Positions 7,023 to 15,206 are shown, counted from the first letter of the stretch. The stretch is 25,509 bases of DNA from an uncultured Oscillospiraceae bacterium (GCA_900764755.1 CAAFPE010000097.1:1-25509); one strand, 5' to 3'. Program-made: numbers and translations. Notes: generated from the sequence alone by a model not told the origin.

Positions 7023-7050
7023 ATTATAACGACTTCCGCCAAAATGTCAA
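7023..7050 (-). promoter_or_regulatory. Consensus promoter of the ald leader
   Basis: On the minus strand a perfect TTGACA (7045-7050) and a perfect TATAAT (7023-7028) are separated by 16 nt. It is the best promoter in the window and sits between the terminator of the O-acylation operon and the ald leader. Confidence 0.8.
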
Positions 7051-7082
7051 GTGCTTTTTGAAAATAATTGTTCAGGCTATAC

Positions 7083-7128
7083 AAACAAAAATCGGCCCTC
7101 CCCAAAAAGGAGGGATAGGAGACGGCCG
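7083..7128 (-). terminator. Terminator of the MBOAT operon
   Basis: CGGCC/GGCCG outer pairing and CCCTCC/GGAGGG inner pairing (7096-7101 with 7109-7114) are followed on the minus strand by ATTTTTGTTTG. It is about 40 nt after the stop of the last operon gene. Confidence 0.75.
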
Positions 7129-7166
7129 AAAACCTCTCCCGCCAAAGGATTCGGAGGGATAGACCG

Positions 7167-7535
7167 TCAATCCCGGCCCGGGACCCAGCCCGTCCGGAGC
7201 TCCGGCGCGAGGGTGCGGAGCTGCTCCAGCGCCCAGTCGCCGCGGGCGCGGTCCGCCAGGGCGACCTTGCGCTTCCCGCCATCCCGGAGGATGGCCATCA
7301 GGTAATACTGCCCCACGGGGACCCGGCGGCAGCCCATGCCCACCGGAATGTCCTCCAGACGCAGATAGACATGGGCGAGGGACTCCAGGGGAAGAAAGTC
7401 GATATGGGTGAGCCGGGGAAGGTACAGCCCCAGTCGGCCCAGGCGCGCCTCCCCCAGGTCCCGGGCCTGTTCATAGTCCCGGGACAGCGCCTCTCCGTCC
7501 GGGGCTGGGGCGGAGGATCCGTTTTTGAACTTCAT
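7167..7535 (-). CDS. Small uncharacterised protein, third gene of the O-acylation operon
   Basis: 122 residues, no signal peptide or membrane segment. I do not recognise a named family. The central part (YLPRLTHIDFLPLESLAHVYLRLEDIPVG, then GQYYLMAILRDGGKRKVALADR) reads as a run of short beta strands with a final helix (WALEQLRTLAPEL). That would suit a PH-like small beta fold, but this is only an impression. The start is ATG 7535 with AGGAGG about 8 nt upstream; that RBS overlaps the end of the preceding gene (stop at 7551), so it is coupled to the acetylation genes. A terminator follows. The role could be an accessory to the acyltransferase, or an unrelated passenger. Confidence 0.7.
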   Translation of the reverse strand: MKFKNGSSAPAPDGEALSRDYEQARDLGEARLGRLGLYLPRLTHIDFLPLESLAHVYLRLEDIPVGMGCRRVPVGQYYLMAILRDGGKRKVALADRARGDWALEQLRTLAPELRTGWVPGRD

Positions 7536-7550
7536 GGCCTGCACCTCCTG

Positions 7551-8753
7551 TCAGGGCTGGAGCTGGAAGGGGCTCCCGTTGCAGTCGGTGGACAGCAAAA
7601 CCTCATAGTCCCGGATGCCCACCACGATGTCCGGCTGGTGGAGGCGGATATAGTCGGCCAGGGACATCTCCCGATAGTGGCGCAGGTCGAGGGAGCGCAT
7701 CTCGTCGAAGCTGTAATAGGCCAGACACTCCACCGGGTTGGTGAAGCTGTCCCCGTAGATGAGGATAGAGGGCAACTTAGGGCGGTTGGTCCGGATCACA
7801 GTCTCCCCCACATCACCCCCCATATAGAGGGAGTAGAGCACCTCCTCCGCGCCATTGGCAGGGAGAGCATACACCGCGGGGGCGGTCTCCCTGCCGTTGT
7901 CCGCCCGGGTGAAGGGGACGGGATCTTTGGGAAGGCCGATGGTCAGGTGCTCGCCGCAGTCCTCCAGTCCAAAGAGTTTCCGCCCCCGGGAGCCCAGATA
8001 GGGGTTGGGCAGGGTCTCGACGGTAAGGGAATCCCCGTCCAAAATGGTCAGGTCCAGCCCCATGTTCCGGTTGATCTCCTCCAGAATAACCCGGTAGGTG
8101 AGATAGGACCCGCCGAACTGATAGTGGTAGTCGGCCATGGAGTAGTATTCTATGGGGTTACCAGCTGTGTCCAGCACTGCTCCCATGTCCAGAAGATTGA
8201 TCCCGCGCTTCGCCATGGCCTGAGTGAGGGCGGGGACCTCCAGGGCGGTATACGCCTCCCGGTTGTTGAGAAAGTCCGGATAGGACTCCGGGTAGTAGGC
8301 GTACTGCCCTGGGACTGCTGCATAGCAGAAGTGTCCGCCATACTCCTCCACCACATCCCGCAGGCAGGTCAGTGCCTCCGCCATGTGCTCCGCCTGGGCA
8401 GTGATCGCAGCAGGATCCGGAGTCTCATAGGGGTTCCAGCCCAGGAGCATCCCGTCCGCAGGGACCACCTGGTTGACCACCGGGCGGTGGAACAGATGCA
8501 GATCCGCCCAGGCGGACAGCTTCATCAGAGTGTTCCGTCCGGCGGCATAGTCCTGGAGCACCGGCTCCACACTGGCGGGGAAGGTGCCGTCCAGTATTGT
8601 CTCCACCGACAGTTCTTCCGGGCAGGCCAGATTCCGGTTCTCATAGTAGGACCAGCTGGTTTTCGGCCGGACCAGGGTGACGGTCAGGGCAAGGGCCAGA
8701 AAGCCCAGAAATCCGATGATCAGGAACCAGTCGGCCCATCTGCTCTTTTTCAT
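7551..8753 (-). CDS. DHHW/AlgJ-like (SGNH-hydrolase-like) partner of an MBOAT acyltransferase
   Basis: 400 residues. A single N-terminal hydrophobic segment (about 9-28) anchors the protein with the rest extracytoplasmic. Visible marks are ILIYGDSFTNP (the GDS serine block of SGNH-like folds) and MADYHYQFGGSYLTYR, in the position of the DxH block of the DHHW/AlgJ/AlgX family; the usual HHW is HY here. Such proteins work next to a DltB/AlgI-type membrane acyltransferase and transfer or trim acetyl groups on a surface polysaccharide. It begins 13 nt after the MBOAT stop and precedes the small 122-residue gene. The polymer substrate cannot be read from this locus, because no glycan synthesis genes are adjacent. 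Confidence 0.83.
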   Translation of the reverse strand: MKKSRWADWFLIIGFLGFLALALTVTLVRPKTSWSYYENRNLACPEELSVETILDGTFPASVEPVLQDYAAGRNTLMKLSAWADLHLFHRPVVNQVVPADGMLLGWNPYETPDPAAITAQAEHMAEALTCLRDVVEEYGGHFCYAAVPGQYAYYPESYPDFLNNREAYTALEVPALTQAMAKRGINLLDMGAVLDTAGNPIEYYSMADYHYQFGGSYLTYRVILEEINRNMGLDLTILDGDSLTVETLPNPYLGSRGRKLFGLEDCGEHLTIGLPKDPVPFTRADNGRETAPAVYALPANGAEEVLYSLYMGGDVGETVIRTNRPKLPSILIYGDSFTNPVECLAYYSFDEMRSLDLRHYREMSLADYIRLHQPDIVVGIRDYEVLLSTDCNGSPFQLQP

Positions 8754-8765
8754 GGAGGGTCCTCC

Positions 8766-10184
8766 TTAAAATTGGAAATAAATAAAGGGGTTGAAGGAGC
8801 CAATGACCAGCAGTCCATAGGAGAGGATCAGCAGCCCAAGGGCCAGTATTCGGGGCGCCCACAGGGCGATCATCTGTCCAGCGGGTCCCCGGGCCTCCAG
8901 CCAGGACTGTGCCCAGCGCTTGACCGGCAGGAAGGCGATGAGCGCGAGGAGCCACTCCGGCCAGAACTGGAGCAGGTAGTAGACGGCTTGACCGTCCTGG
9001 GCCAGACCGGTGGTGTGGCCGAACATGGCCCCCAGATAGGCCCACGCCTGTCCCAGATCCGCAGCCCGGAACAGCACCCAGCTGAGGATGACGGCCAGCA
9101 TGGTGCAGGTCCAGCGGAGCGGGCTGGGCAGCCGCTCCAGGTATTTCCCCCACAGGAATTTTTCCCCCAGCAGCAGGACACAGAACCACAGCCCCCACAG
9201 GATAAAGGTCCAGGCGGCCCCGTGCCACAGGCCGGTGAGCAGCCACACCACCAGAATGTTGCGGATCTGCTTGGGCCTGGAGCAGCGGTTGCCTCCCAGA
9301 GGGATATACACATAGTCCCGGAACCAGGAGCTGAGGGAGATGTGCCACCGCCGCCAGAACTCAGTGACGGAGCGGGAGATGTAGGGATAGTTGAAATTCT
9401 CCAGGAAGTGGAAGCCGAACATACGGCCCAGGCCGATGGCCATATCCGAGTAGGCGGAGAAATCAAAGTAGATTTGGAAGGTATAGGCCAGAACACCCAC
9501 CCAGGCCAGGCTGGGGTCCAGGTTGGCCGCTGTCTGGCCAAAGACTCCATCGGCGATCTGGCCCATGGAGTTGGCCAGCACCATCTTTTTCGCCAGGCCA
9601 AAGCAGAAGCGGGTGACCCCGGCAGCAAACTCCGACAAGGTCTCTTCCCGGTGGACGATCTCCTCCATCACTGTGGTGTACCGTACGATGGGGCCGGCCA
9701 CCAGCTGGGGGAACAGGGCCACATACAGGGCCACGTTCAGAGGGTTCCTCTGAATAGGGGCGTCCCCCCGATACACATCAATGACATAGCTGAGCCCCTG
9801 GAAAGTGAAGAAGGAGATGCCGATGGGCAGGGTGACCCGGGGGATGGGGACGGCAAAGCCCAGGTCGCAGATGGTCTGGGCCAGAAAACCGGCGTACTTG
9901 AACCAGGCCAGCAGGCCCAGCCCGGCGCATAGGGCAAAGAGCACCCCCGCCCGGGCCAGTTGGGGCCGGGCCCCCTGACCGGCCAGCAGGCCGCCCACAT
10001 AGTTGACGGAGATAGACAGGACCATCAGAAGGACCAGCGGACCGGCTCCCCACCAGTAAAAGAACAGGCTGGCCCCCAGCAGGATCAGGTTCCGCAGCCC
10101 CCGAAACCGGGCTGGAATAAGAAAATACACCAGTAGCAGAGCGGGCAGAAAGCCCAGCAGAAATACAAGGCTGCTGAATACCAT
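8766..10184 (-). CDS. MBOAT family membrane O-acyltransferase (AlgI/DltB/PatA-like)
   Basis: 472 residues with around ten hydrophobic segments. Family hallmarks: LPIGISFFTFQGLSYVIDVYRG (119-139), FPQLVAGPIVRY (158-169), the FWRRWHISLSSWFRDYVYIPLGG block with His281, and LLTGLWHGAAWTFILWG with the invariant His321. These enzymes move acyl groups, usually acetyl, across or at the membrane onto surface polymers. It heads a three-gene operon with a DHHW/AlgJ-like protein, the standard pairing for polysaccharide O-acetylation. ATG 10184 has AGGAGG 7 nt upstream. A good promoter lies at 10281-10309 and the operon ends at the 7083-7128 terminator. Confidence 0.95.
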   Translation of the reverse strand: MVFSSLVFLLGFLPALLLVYFLIPARFRGLRNLILLGASLFFYWWGAGPLVLLMVLSISVNYVGGLLAGQGARPQLARAGVLFALCAGLGLLAWFKYAGFLAQTICDLGFAVPIPRVTLPIGISFFTFQGLSYVIDVYRGDAPIQRNPLNVALYVALFPQLVAGPIVRYTTVMEEIVHREETLSEFAAGVTRFCFGLAKKMVLANSMGQIADGVFGQTAANLDPSLAWVGVLAYTFQIYFDFSAYSDMAIGLGRMFGFHFLENFNYPYISRSVTEFWRRWHISLSSWFRDYVYIPLGGNRCSRPKQIRNILVVWLLTGLWHGAAWTFILWGLWFCVLLLGEKFLWGKYLERLPSPLRWTCTMLAVILSWVLFRAADLGQAWAYLGAMFGHTTGLAQDGQAVYYLLQFWPEWLLALIAFLPVKRWAQSWLEARGPAGQMIALWAPRILALGLLILSYGLLVIGSFNPFIYFQF

Positions 10185-10280
10185 CGGGAGGCCTCCTTTT
10201 ATGCAGGATCAGGAAACCAGACGCCGGAATGAGCTCCAACCTCCGGAAATCGAGCCAAACTGGTCGGTTTTGACAATCTG

Positions 10281-10309
10281 AGTATAGCCTATTTTCAAGT
10301 TTACGTCAA
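10281..10309 (-). promoter_or_regulatory. Promoter of the O-acylation operon
   Basis: On the minus strand TTGACG (10304-10309) and TATACT (10281-10286) are separated by exactly 17 nt. It gives a leader of about 90 nt before the MBOAT gene. Confidence 0.7.
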
Positions 10310-10485
10310 ATCCGGCAGAGGCACACGCTTGCATCATTGTCAAATGCTCGTTGGGAGAGCGCCAGCAAAAAACAGGCAGTCTGTTCCGGGTCGGCCGCCG
10401 GGAAGTGCAGATGAGTCAATTCGCCGATGGCAGTGCACTGGAACAATCGCAGTTCATGCTCAGTGATACAGCGGCACGGCACCAC
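10306..10485 (-). CDS. Possible 59-residue small ORF of unknown function
   Basis: In the 475-nt gap between the MBOAT operon and the CorC-like gene, a minus-strand frame starts at GTG 10485, 8 nt behind AGGGGG, and runs to TGA at 10306-10308. The translation has a protein-like composition (ELRLFQCTAIGELTHLHFPA, then EQTACFLLALSQRAFDND) and four Cys in CxC-type arrangements near both ends. Its stop overlaps the -35 of the operon promoter, so it could be a small regulator transcribed into the operon, a decayed gene fragment, or chance. No homolog is recognised. Confidence 0.3.
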   Translation of the reverse strand: MVPCRCITEHELRLFQCTAIGELTHLHFPAADPEQTACFLLALSQRAFDNDASVCLCRI

Positions 10486-10580
10486 TTCACATCCCCCTGG
10501 GCCCTCTGACCGGGATGAGTCGTCTGTTCTCAGGGCTTAAGCTTATAGGACTTTTTGTGCTTTTTCTCCCTTTCTCTTGC

Positions 10581-10615
10581 GGCCCGCCCGTTTTTATGCT
10601 ATCCTTAGGATGCAT
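10581..10615 (+). promoter_or_regulatory. Candidate promoter of the CorC-like gene
   Basis: TTGCGG, 17 nt, then TATCCT with TGC in front (extended -10), located roughly 10577-10606, ahead of the GTG start at 10661. The -35 matches only in TTG. A TAAAAT further downstream near 10621 has no convincing -35. Confidence 0.35.
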
Positions 10616-10660
10616 CATTTTAAAATTCGATCCTGTTGGGAGACATAAGGGGGAATTTCC

Positions 10661-11569
10661 GTGTCTGGGGACCAAATATGGCCCATCCTGCTTGGAATCA
10701 GTGTACTGCTTAATCTGCTGCTTCTGCTCCGCCGCCCCATCCTCACCTGGCTGCACCGGGACAAGGGTGAGGAGTTGGCCGACGAGATCATGGCCATGGT
10801 GGAGGAGGGCGAGGAGTCCGGTGCCATCGAACAGAATGAAAAGGAACTCATTGAGAACATTTTCGAGTTCAACAGCATGACGGCGGACGACGTGATGATC
10901 CACCGCACCGATATGGTCACGCTGCCCCTCAGCGCGGATGACGACACCATTCTGTCTACCATCCAATCCTCTGGCCTGTCCCGTTTTCCGGTATACAACG
11001 AGGACATCGACGATGTGGTTGGCATCCTTTCTACCCGGGACTATCTGCTCAACAGCCGTCAGAAGGAGCCCCTCCCTCTGGAGAAGCTGCTGCGTCCCGC
11101 CTACTTCGTCCCGGAGTCGGTGCGGGCCGATGTGCTGTTCCGGGATATGCAGAACCGGAAGATCCACATGGCTCTGGTGGTGGACGAGTACGGCGGCACC
11201 GGCGGCCTGCTCACTCTGGAGGACCTGTTGGAGGAACTGGTGGGCAAGATTTATGACGAATTTGACCCCCAGGAGGAACAGGACATCATCCAGGTCAGCG
11301 ACACCCAGTGGCGGGTGTCCGGCTCTGCCGACCTGGAGGATCTGGCCGAGGCCATGGGTCTGGAGCTGCCGGAGGAGGAGCTGGAGGAGTTGGACTGCGA
11401 CACTGTGGGCGGTCTGGTCTTTGCCCTGCTGCCTGTCATCCCGGAGGACGGCAGCCGCCCGGTGGTAGAGGCCATGGGCCTCCGGATCCGTGTGGAGGAA
11501 CTGTGGGACCGCAGGGTCGGGTGGGCCCTGGCCGAGAAAACAGCACCCGCTGCCGAGGAAAACGACTGA
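10661..11569 (+). CDS. CorC/HlyC-like CBS-domain protein without a DUF21 domain
   Basis: 302 residues. One N-terminal hydrophobic segment (about 7-23), then a linker helix rich in Glu (about 33-55), a CBS pair (from DVMIHRTDMVTLP to MALVVDEYGGTGGLLTLEDLLEELVGKIYDE), and a C-terminal transporter-associated CorC_HlyC domain (WRVSGSADLEDLAEAMGL...DTVGGLVFALL). Full-size relatives of the hemolysin C/CNNM family carry a four-helix DUF21 membrane domain implicated in Mg/Co transport; here it is replaced by one helix, giving a CorC-like regulator. The start is GTG, 7 nt after AGGGGG. It is followed by a strong terminator, so it is a single-gene unit. The old name hemolysin should not be taken as a toxin function. 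Confidence 0.88.
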   Translation: MSGDQIWPILLGISVLLNLLLLLRRPILTWLHRDKGEELADEIMAMVEEGEESGAIEQNEKELIENIFEFNSMTADDVMIHRTDMVTLPLSADDDTILSTIQSSGLSRFPVYNEDIDDVVGILSTRDYLLNSRQKEPLPLEKLLRPAYFVPESVRADVLFRDMQNRKIHMALVVDEYGGTGGLLTLEDLLEELVGKIYDEFDPQEEQDIIQVSDTQWRVSGSADLEDLAEAMGLELPEEELEELDCDTVGGLVFALLPVIPEDGSRPVVEAMGLRIRVEELWDRRVGWALAEKTAPAAEEND

Positions 11570-11579
11570 ATATCCGCAG

Positions 11580-11616
11580 GGATGGGGCCGCCCGCTGCAC
11601 GGCCCCATCCTTTTTT
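11580..11616 (+). terminator. Intrinsic terminator after the CorC-like gene
   Basis: A perfect 11-bp stem GGATGGGGCCG / CGGCCCCATCC with a 9-nt loop is followed by six T (11611-11616), 11 nt after the stop. Confidence 0.93.
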
Positions 11617-11687
11617 CTGTGCGCCGGTCCCCATGACCCGCACCATCTCAACACGCCGCTTTGAGAACGGCTCACTCAGGAGGTCCT

Positions 11688-12464
11688 ATGATCCAGGCCA
11701 TTTTCTTTGACGTGGACGGAACGCTGGTCAGCTTCCGTACCCACACCATCCCCGTCTCCGCACTGGAGGCCCTCCACGCCCTGCGCGCCAAGGGGATCAA
11801 GCTGTTTCTGGCCACCGGCAGGCACCAGGCCATGCTCCGCTCTGTTCAGGAGCTCTTCCCCTTTGACGGCTGCGTCACCCTCAGCGGCCAGTACTGCTTT
11901 GTGGGGGACCAGGTGCTCCGCAGCAGTCCCATGTCGCCGGAGGCGGTGAAGGAACTGGTTTCTGCTGCGGAGGGAGACGCCTTCTCCTCCATTTTTCTGG
12001 AGGGGGAGGACATCTATCTCAACTGCATCAACGACCTGACCCGCCAGTTCATCCGTGAGCTGTACATCCCCATGCCGCCGGTACGGCCCGTCCGCTATGC
12101 CCTGGGCCGGGAAATTTATCAGGCAGTCACCTTCCTCAGCCGGGAGCAGGAGCACCTTCTGCTGGACCGTGCCCCCCACCTCAAGACCACCCGCTGGCAC
12201 CCCAACTTTCTGGACGTCATCCCGCCCACTGGCGGGAAAGACCTGGGGATGGATGCCATTCTGGACCACTTCGGCATCCCGCTGGAAAACTGCATGGCCT
12301 TTGGCGACGGAGAAAACGACCTGTCCATGCTGATCCACGCCGGCATCGGCGTGGCCATGGGCACCGCCAGCGACGCGGTGAAGGCCCAGGCAGATTACAC
12401 GGCCCCATCAGTGGACGAGGATGGAATTGCCCGTACCTTGTCCCACCTCGGCCTGCTCCCCTGA
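11688..12464 (+). CDS. Cof-type HAD-IIB family sugar-phosphate phosphatase
   Basis: 258 residues, normal for the family. Motif I is FFDVDGTLV (nucleophile Asp8, acid Asp10), motif II LATGR, motif III the Lys of GGKDLGMDAIL, and motif IV FGDGENDLSML. A cap domain lies between motifs II and III (about residues 80-185). Members dephosphorylate sugar phosphates, flavin precursors or other small phosphates in the cytoplasm; the substrate here is unknown. I chose ATG 11688, 4 nt behind AGGAGG; an in-frame TTG at 11661 has no RBS. A short hairpin (ACTGGA/TCCAGT, 12465-12480) follows the stop, but has no T-tract, so termination is unclear. Confidence 0.93.
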   Translation: MIQAIFFDVDGTLVSFRTHTIPVSALEALHALRAKGIKLFLATGRHQAMLRSVQELFPFDGCVTLSGQYCFVGDQVLRSSPMSPEAVKELVSAAEGDAFSSIFLEGEDIYLNCINDLTRQFIRELYIPMPPVRPVRYALGREIYQAVTFLSREQEHLLLDRAPHLKTTRWHPNFLDVIPPTGGKDLGMDAILDHFGIPLENCMAFGDGENDLSMLIHAGIGVAMGTASDAVKAQADYTAPSVDEDGIARTLSHLGLLP

Positions 12465-12592
12465 ACTGGAGTCCTCCAGTCCCAATCAGCCAAAATTCAC
12501 AAATTGTTACTGGAATTATCCCCGCATCCGATGTACAATATAGACAGATAAGCTGTATCACAGTCTGACTGTTTGATAAGGAGGCATCGGAT

Positions 12593-14191
12593 ATGAAGCT
12601 TACATTCTTCGGCGCGGCCCATGCGGTCACCGGCAGCTGCCACTGCCTGGAGGTCAACGGCAGAAAGATCCTCATCGACTGCGGCCTTCAGCAGGGCCGG
12701 GACGAGCACGATGAAAACGCGCTGGATTTCGCCCCCAGCTACATCGACTATGTCATCGTGACCCACGCCCACATCGACCACTCCGGCCGGATCCCCCTGC
12801 TGGTGAAGGAGGGCTTTCAGGGCCAGATCTTCGCCACCCGCCTGACCTGCCAGCTGATGTCGGTCATGCTGCGTGACTCCGCCTTCATTCAGGAGAGCGA
12901 TGCGGAGTGGCAGAACCAGAAGGGCAAGCGCGCCGGCCGGCCGCCTGTGGAGCCTCTGTACACTGTGGCCGACGCCGAGGCCGCTCTTCAGCAGCTCTTC
13001 CCGGCAGAATACGGCCAGATTCTGGACCTGTGCGACGGCGTGCGCATCCGTTTCCGGGACGCGGGGCACCTGCTGGGCTCCTCCATGGTGGAGATCTGGG
13101 CCACAGAGGGAGATGTCACCAAAAAGCTGGTCTTTTCCGGCGACTTAGGCAATATCGATCAGCCCATCATCCGCAATCCGGAGTTTTTGGAAGAGGCAGA
13201 CTACGTGGTCATGGAGTCCACCTACGGCGACCGGAACCACGAGATCCCGGAGAGCTATGTGGAGTCCCTGGCCCAGCTCATCGACGACACCTTCGCCCGG
13301 GGCGGCAATGTCATCATCCCCTCCTTTGCCGTGGGCCGCACCCAGGAGCTGCTCTACTTCCTGCGGGAGATCAAGCACCAGGGCCTGGTGAAGAGTTTCC
13401 CCTCCTTCCAGGTCTGTGTGGACAGCCCCCTGGCGGCAGAGGCAACCCGGATCTACTCCGGTGACCTGAGGGGCTATCTGGATGAGGAGGCCATCGCTGT
13501 CCTCCAGGGGGGAGAAAATCTGTTCACCTTCCCCGGCCTGACTCTGGTACAGTCCACCGACGAGTCCAAGGCTCTGAATATGGACAAAAGCTCCAAGGTC
13601 ATCATCTCCGCCTCCGGAATGTGCGACGCCGGCCGGATCCGCCACCACCTGAAGCACAACCTCTGGCGTCAGGAGTGCTCCGTGGTCTTTGTGGGCTATC
13701 AGGCAGAGGGCTCTCTGGGCCGCCGTCTGCTGGAGGGGGCTAAGTCCGTGAAGCTGTTTGGCGAGGAGATCGCCGTCAATGCCCGCATTGTCAACTTCCA
13801 GGGCCTGTCCTCTCACGCTGACCGGGACCACCTGCTGGCGTGGATCCAGCACTTCTCCCCCGCCCCCCAGCAGGTCTTTGTGGTCCACGGCGACAGTGAG
13901 GTCACCGAGCTGTTCGCCAGGGACCTGAATGAGCTGGGCCTCCCCGCCCACGCCCCCCTCTACGAGGAGGTCTACGACCTGTCCTCCAACACCATGCTGG
14001 CCAAGGGCGTGGTGCTGGAGCCCAGGAAGGTATCCGGCGGCGCGGCGGCAGGCTCCCCCGCCTTTATCCGGCTCCAGGATGTGTCCCGTCAGCTGGAGGC
14101 CCTCATCAGCCGCAGCCGCGGCCGCCCCAACAAGGATCTGGCCCGTCTGGCCGACCAAATCCGCCAGGTCATGGAAAACTGGGAGAACTGA
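12593..14191 (+). CDS. Metallo-beta-lactamase / beta-CASP family hydrolase (RNA-processing type)
   Basis: 532 residues. The N-terminal MBL fold has the metal site THAHIDHSG (His58, His60, Asp62, His63), DAGHLLGSS (His159) and FSGDLG (Asp184). Then VMESTYGDR and the beta-CASP region (GGNVIIPSFAVGRTQELLYFL, KVIISASGMCDAGRIRHHLK), and the C-terminal MBL part with GLSSHADRDHLLAWI and VFVVHGD. This order is that of CPSF73-like nucleases; bacterial members are likely RNases. Residues after ~485 (DVSRQLEALISRSRGRPNKDLARLADQIRQVMENW) form an extra helical tail. ATG is 8 nt behind AAGGAGG; a TACAAT at 12534-12539 is a possible -10 without a good -35. DUF975 follows after 42 nt and is probably cotranscribed. 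Confidence 0.93.
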   Translation: MKLTFFGAAHAVTGSCHCLEVNGRKILIDCGLQQGRDEHDENALDFAPSYIDYVIVTHAHIDHSGRIPLLVKEGFQGQIFATRLTCQLMSVMLRDSAFIQESDAEWQNQKGKRAGRPPVEPLYTVADAEAALQQLFPAEYGQILDLCDGVRIRFRDAGHLLGSSMVEIWATEGDVTKKLVFSGDLGNIDQPIIRNPEFLEEADYVVMESTYGDRNHEIPESYVESLAQLIDDTFARGGNVIIPSFAVGRTQELLYFLREIKHQGLVKSFPSFQVCVDSPLAAEATRIYSGDLRGYLDEEAIAVLQGGENLFTFPGLTLVQSTDESKALNMDKSSKVIISASGMCDAGRIRHHLKHNLWRQECSVVFVGYQAEGSLGRRLLEGAKSVKLFGEEIAVNARIVNFQGLSSHADRDHLLAWIQHFSPAPQQVFVVHGDSEVTELFARDLNELGLPAHAPLYEEVYDLSSNTMLAKGVVLEPRKVSGGAAAGSPAFIRLQDVSRQLEALISRSRGRPNKDLARLADQIRQVMENWEN

Positions 14192-14233
14192 CTCCGCACT
14201 CCGCCATCAACATATCACAGGGAGGATGTCACA

Positions 14234-15157
14234 ATGCCTATGGAAGTCAACCGCCGAGAGTTAAAGGCCCGCGCCCGGGAGCAGCTCCGCGCCTCCCACC
14301 CCGCTTTCTGGAGGATCACGCTGGTCTATCTCCTGCTGACCTCCGGCGTGGCCGCCGTGGCCGATCTGGCAGGGGCTGCCCGCATCGGGCTCCCCCCGGT
14401 CCACCTGGATACCTTCGCCCTCTTCCTCTCCCTGTTGGTGATCCTATACACCACGGTAATGCGCCTGGGCTACCAGTGGTGGGCCCTCCGGACCTGCCGC
14501 CGGCAGCCCACCGGATACGGTGCCCTCATTGACGGCTTCTCTATGGCCGGCCGGGTGATCCTGATGAATGTCGTCATCTTTTTCTCCACCATGGGTTGGG
14601 CAATGATTTTTGCCCTCCCTTTCTCCCTGGTGTTGCTCCTGCTCTCCGGCCTAGTGTCTTCCAACAGTGGGATGCTGTTCCTCTATTTTATCGCTATGGG
14701 CGGCACCTTTCTTTACTCCTTGTGGGTCAGCTACCGTTATGCGATGGCCCCCTACCTGCTCATTGATCACCCGGAACAAGGGGCGTCCGCCGCAGTCCGG
14801 GAGAGTGTAGCCATGATGCAGGGCTGGAAGTGGGAGTTCTGCAAGCTGGACCTGTCCTTTCTGGGCTGGCACCTGGTCAACGCCCTGCTGTCCCTGGCGG
14901 TCACCCTGGCCTTCGCCCTCCCCATGCTCCCTTCCCTGCTGGAGGCCGGCATCGCCCCCACTCAGCTCCTCTCCATCCAGAGCCTCGCCCTCCCCTGGAT
15001 AGCGACTCTCCTGTCCAGTCTGATCCAGCTTCCCTTGTCCCTGTGGCTGGAGCCCTATCAAGCCGTGACCTTTGCCGGCTTCTACCAGGCCCGGGTCATG
15101 CAGTCCACCCAGGCTCCACCCGTGTGGGAGCGCAGTGATCCCTACGACGTCTCCTGA
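14234..15157 (+). CDS. DUF975 family membrane protein
   Basis: 307 residues. The N-terminal NRRELKARAREQLRASHPAFWRITLVYLLL is the usual opening of DUF975 proteins, followed by six hydrophobic segments (about 31-45, 56-75, 95-140 as two, 155-180, 205-235, 245-285). The function of the family is unknown; members are polytopic membrane proteins of Firmicutes. ATG is 8 nt behind GGGAGG. It lies 42 nt downstream of the beta-CASP hydrolase and ends at a bidirectional terminator shared with the convergent flavoprotein gene. A functional link with the hydrolase is not evident. Confidence 0.85.
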   Translation: MPMEVNRRELKARAREQLRASHPAFWRITLVYLLLTSGVAAVADLAGAARIGLPPVHLDTFALFLSLLVILYTTVMRLGYQWWALRTCRRQPTGYGALIDGFSMAGRVILMNVVIFFSTMGWAMIFALPFSLVLLLLSGLVSSNSGMLFLYFIAMGGTFLYSLWVSYRYAMAPYLLIDHPEQGASAAVRESVAMMQGWKWEFCKLDLSFLGWHLVNALLSLAVTLAFALPMLPSLLEAGIAPTQLLSIQSLALPWIATLLSSLIQLPLSLWLEPYQAVTFAGFYQARVMQSTQAPPVWERSDPYDVS

Positions 15158-15167
15158 AAATCTGGTC

Positions 15168-15206
15168 AAAAAAATGCCCGCGGCTCGCAAAGCCGCGGGC
15201 ATTTTC
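15168..15206. terminator. Bidirectional terminator between convergent genes
   Basis: A perfect 12-bp stem (15174-15185 with 15191-15202, loop CGCAA) carries TTTT on the plus side and seven T on the minus side (15168-15174 read in reverse). It closes the DUF975 unit and the minus-strand four-gene operon; the stop of the flavoprotein gene lies at its edge. Confidence 0.93.

Noticed and set aside
6990..7025. Possible alanine-rich leader peptide (MQITICAALAVR) ahead of ald
   Set aside because: Attractive because of its Ala codons, but its ATG lies within the TATAAT box, so it would not be in the transcript from that promoter. It would matter only if a start upstream were mapped.
7371..9932. 853-residue open frame on the plus strand, antisense to the O-acylation operon
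   Set aside because: GC-rich coding regions leave long open antisense frames. Its sequence is Gly/Gln/His/Val-rich without domains, while the minus strand encodes clear MBOAT and DHHW proteins with RBSs.
12465..12480. Terminator after the HAD phosphatase
   Set aside because: Only a 6-bp hairpin with no T-tract, so it was not called as a terminator.
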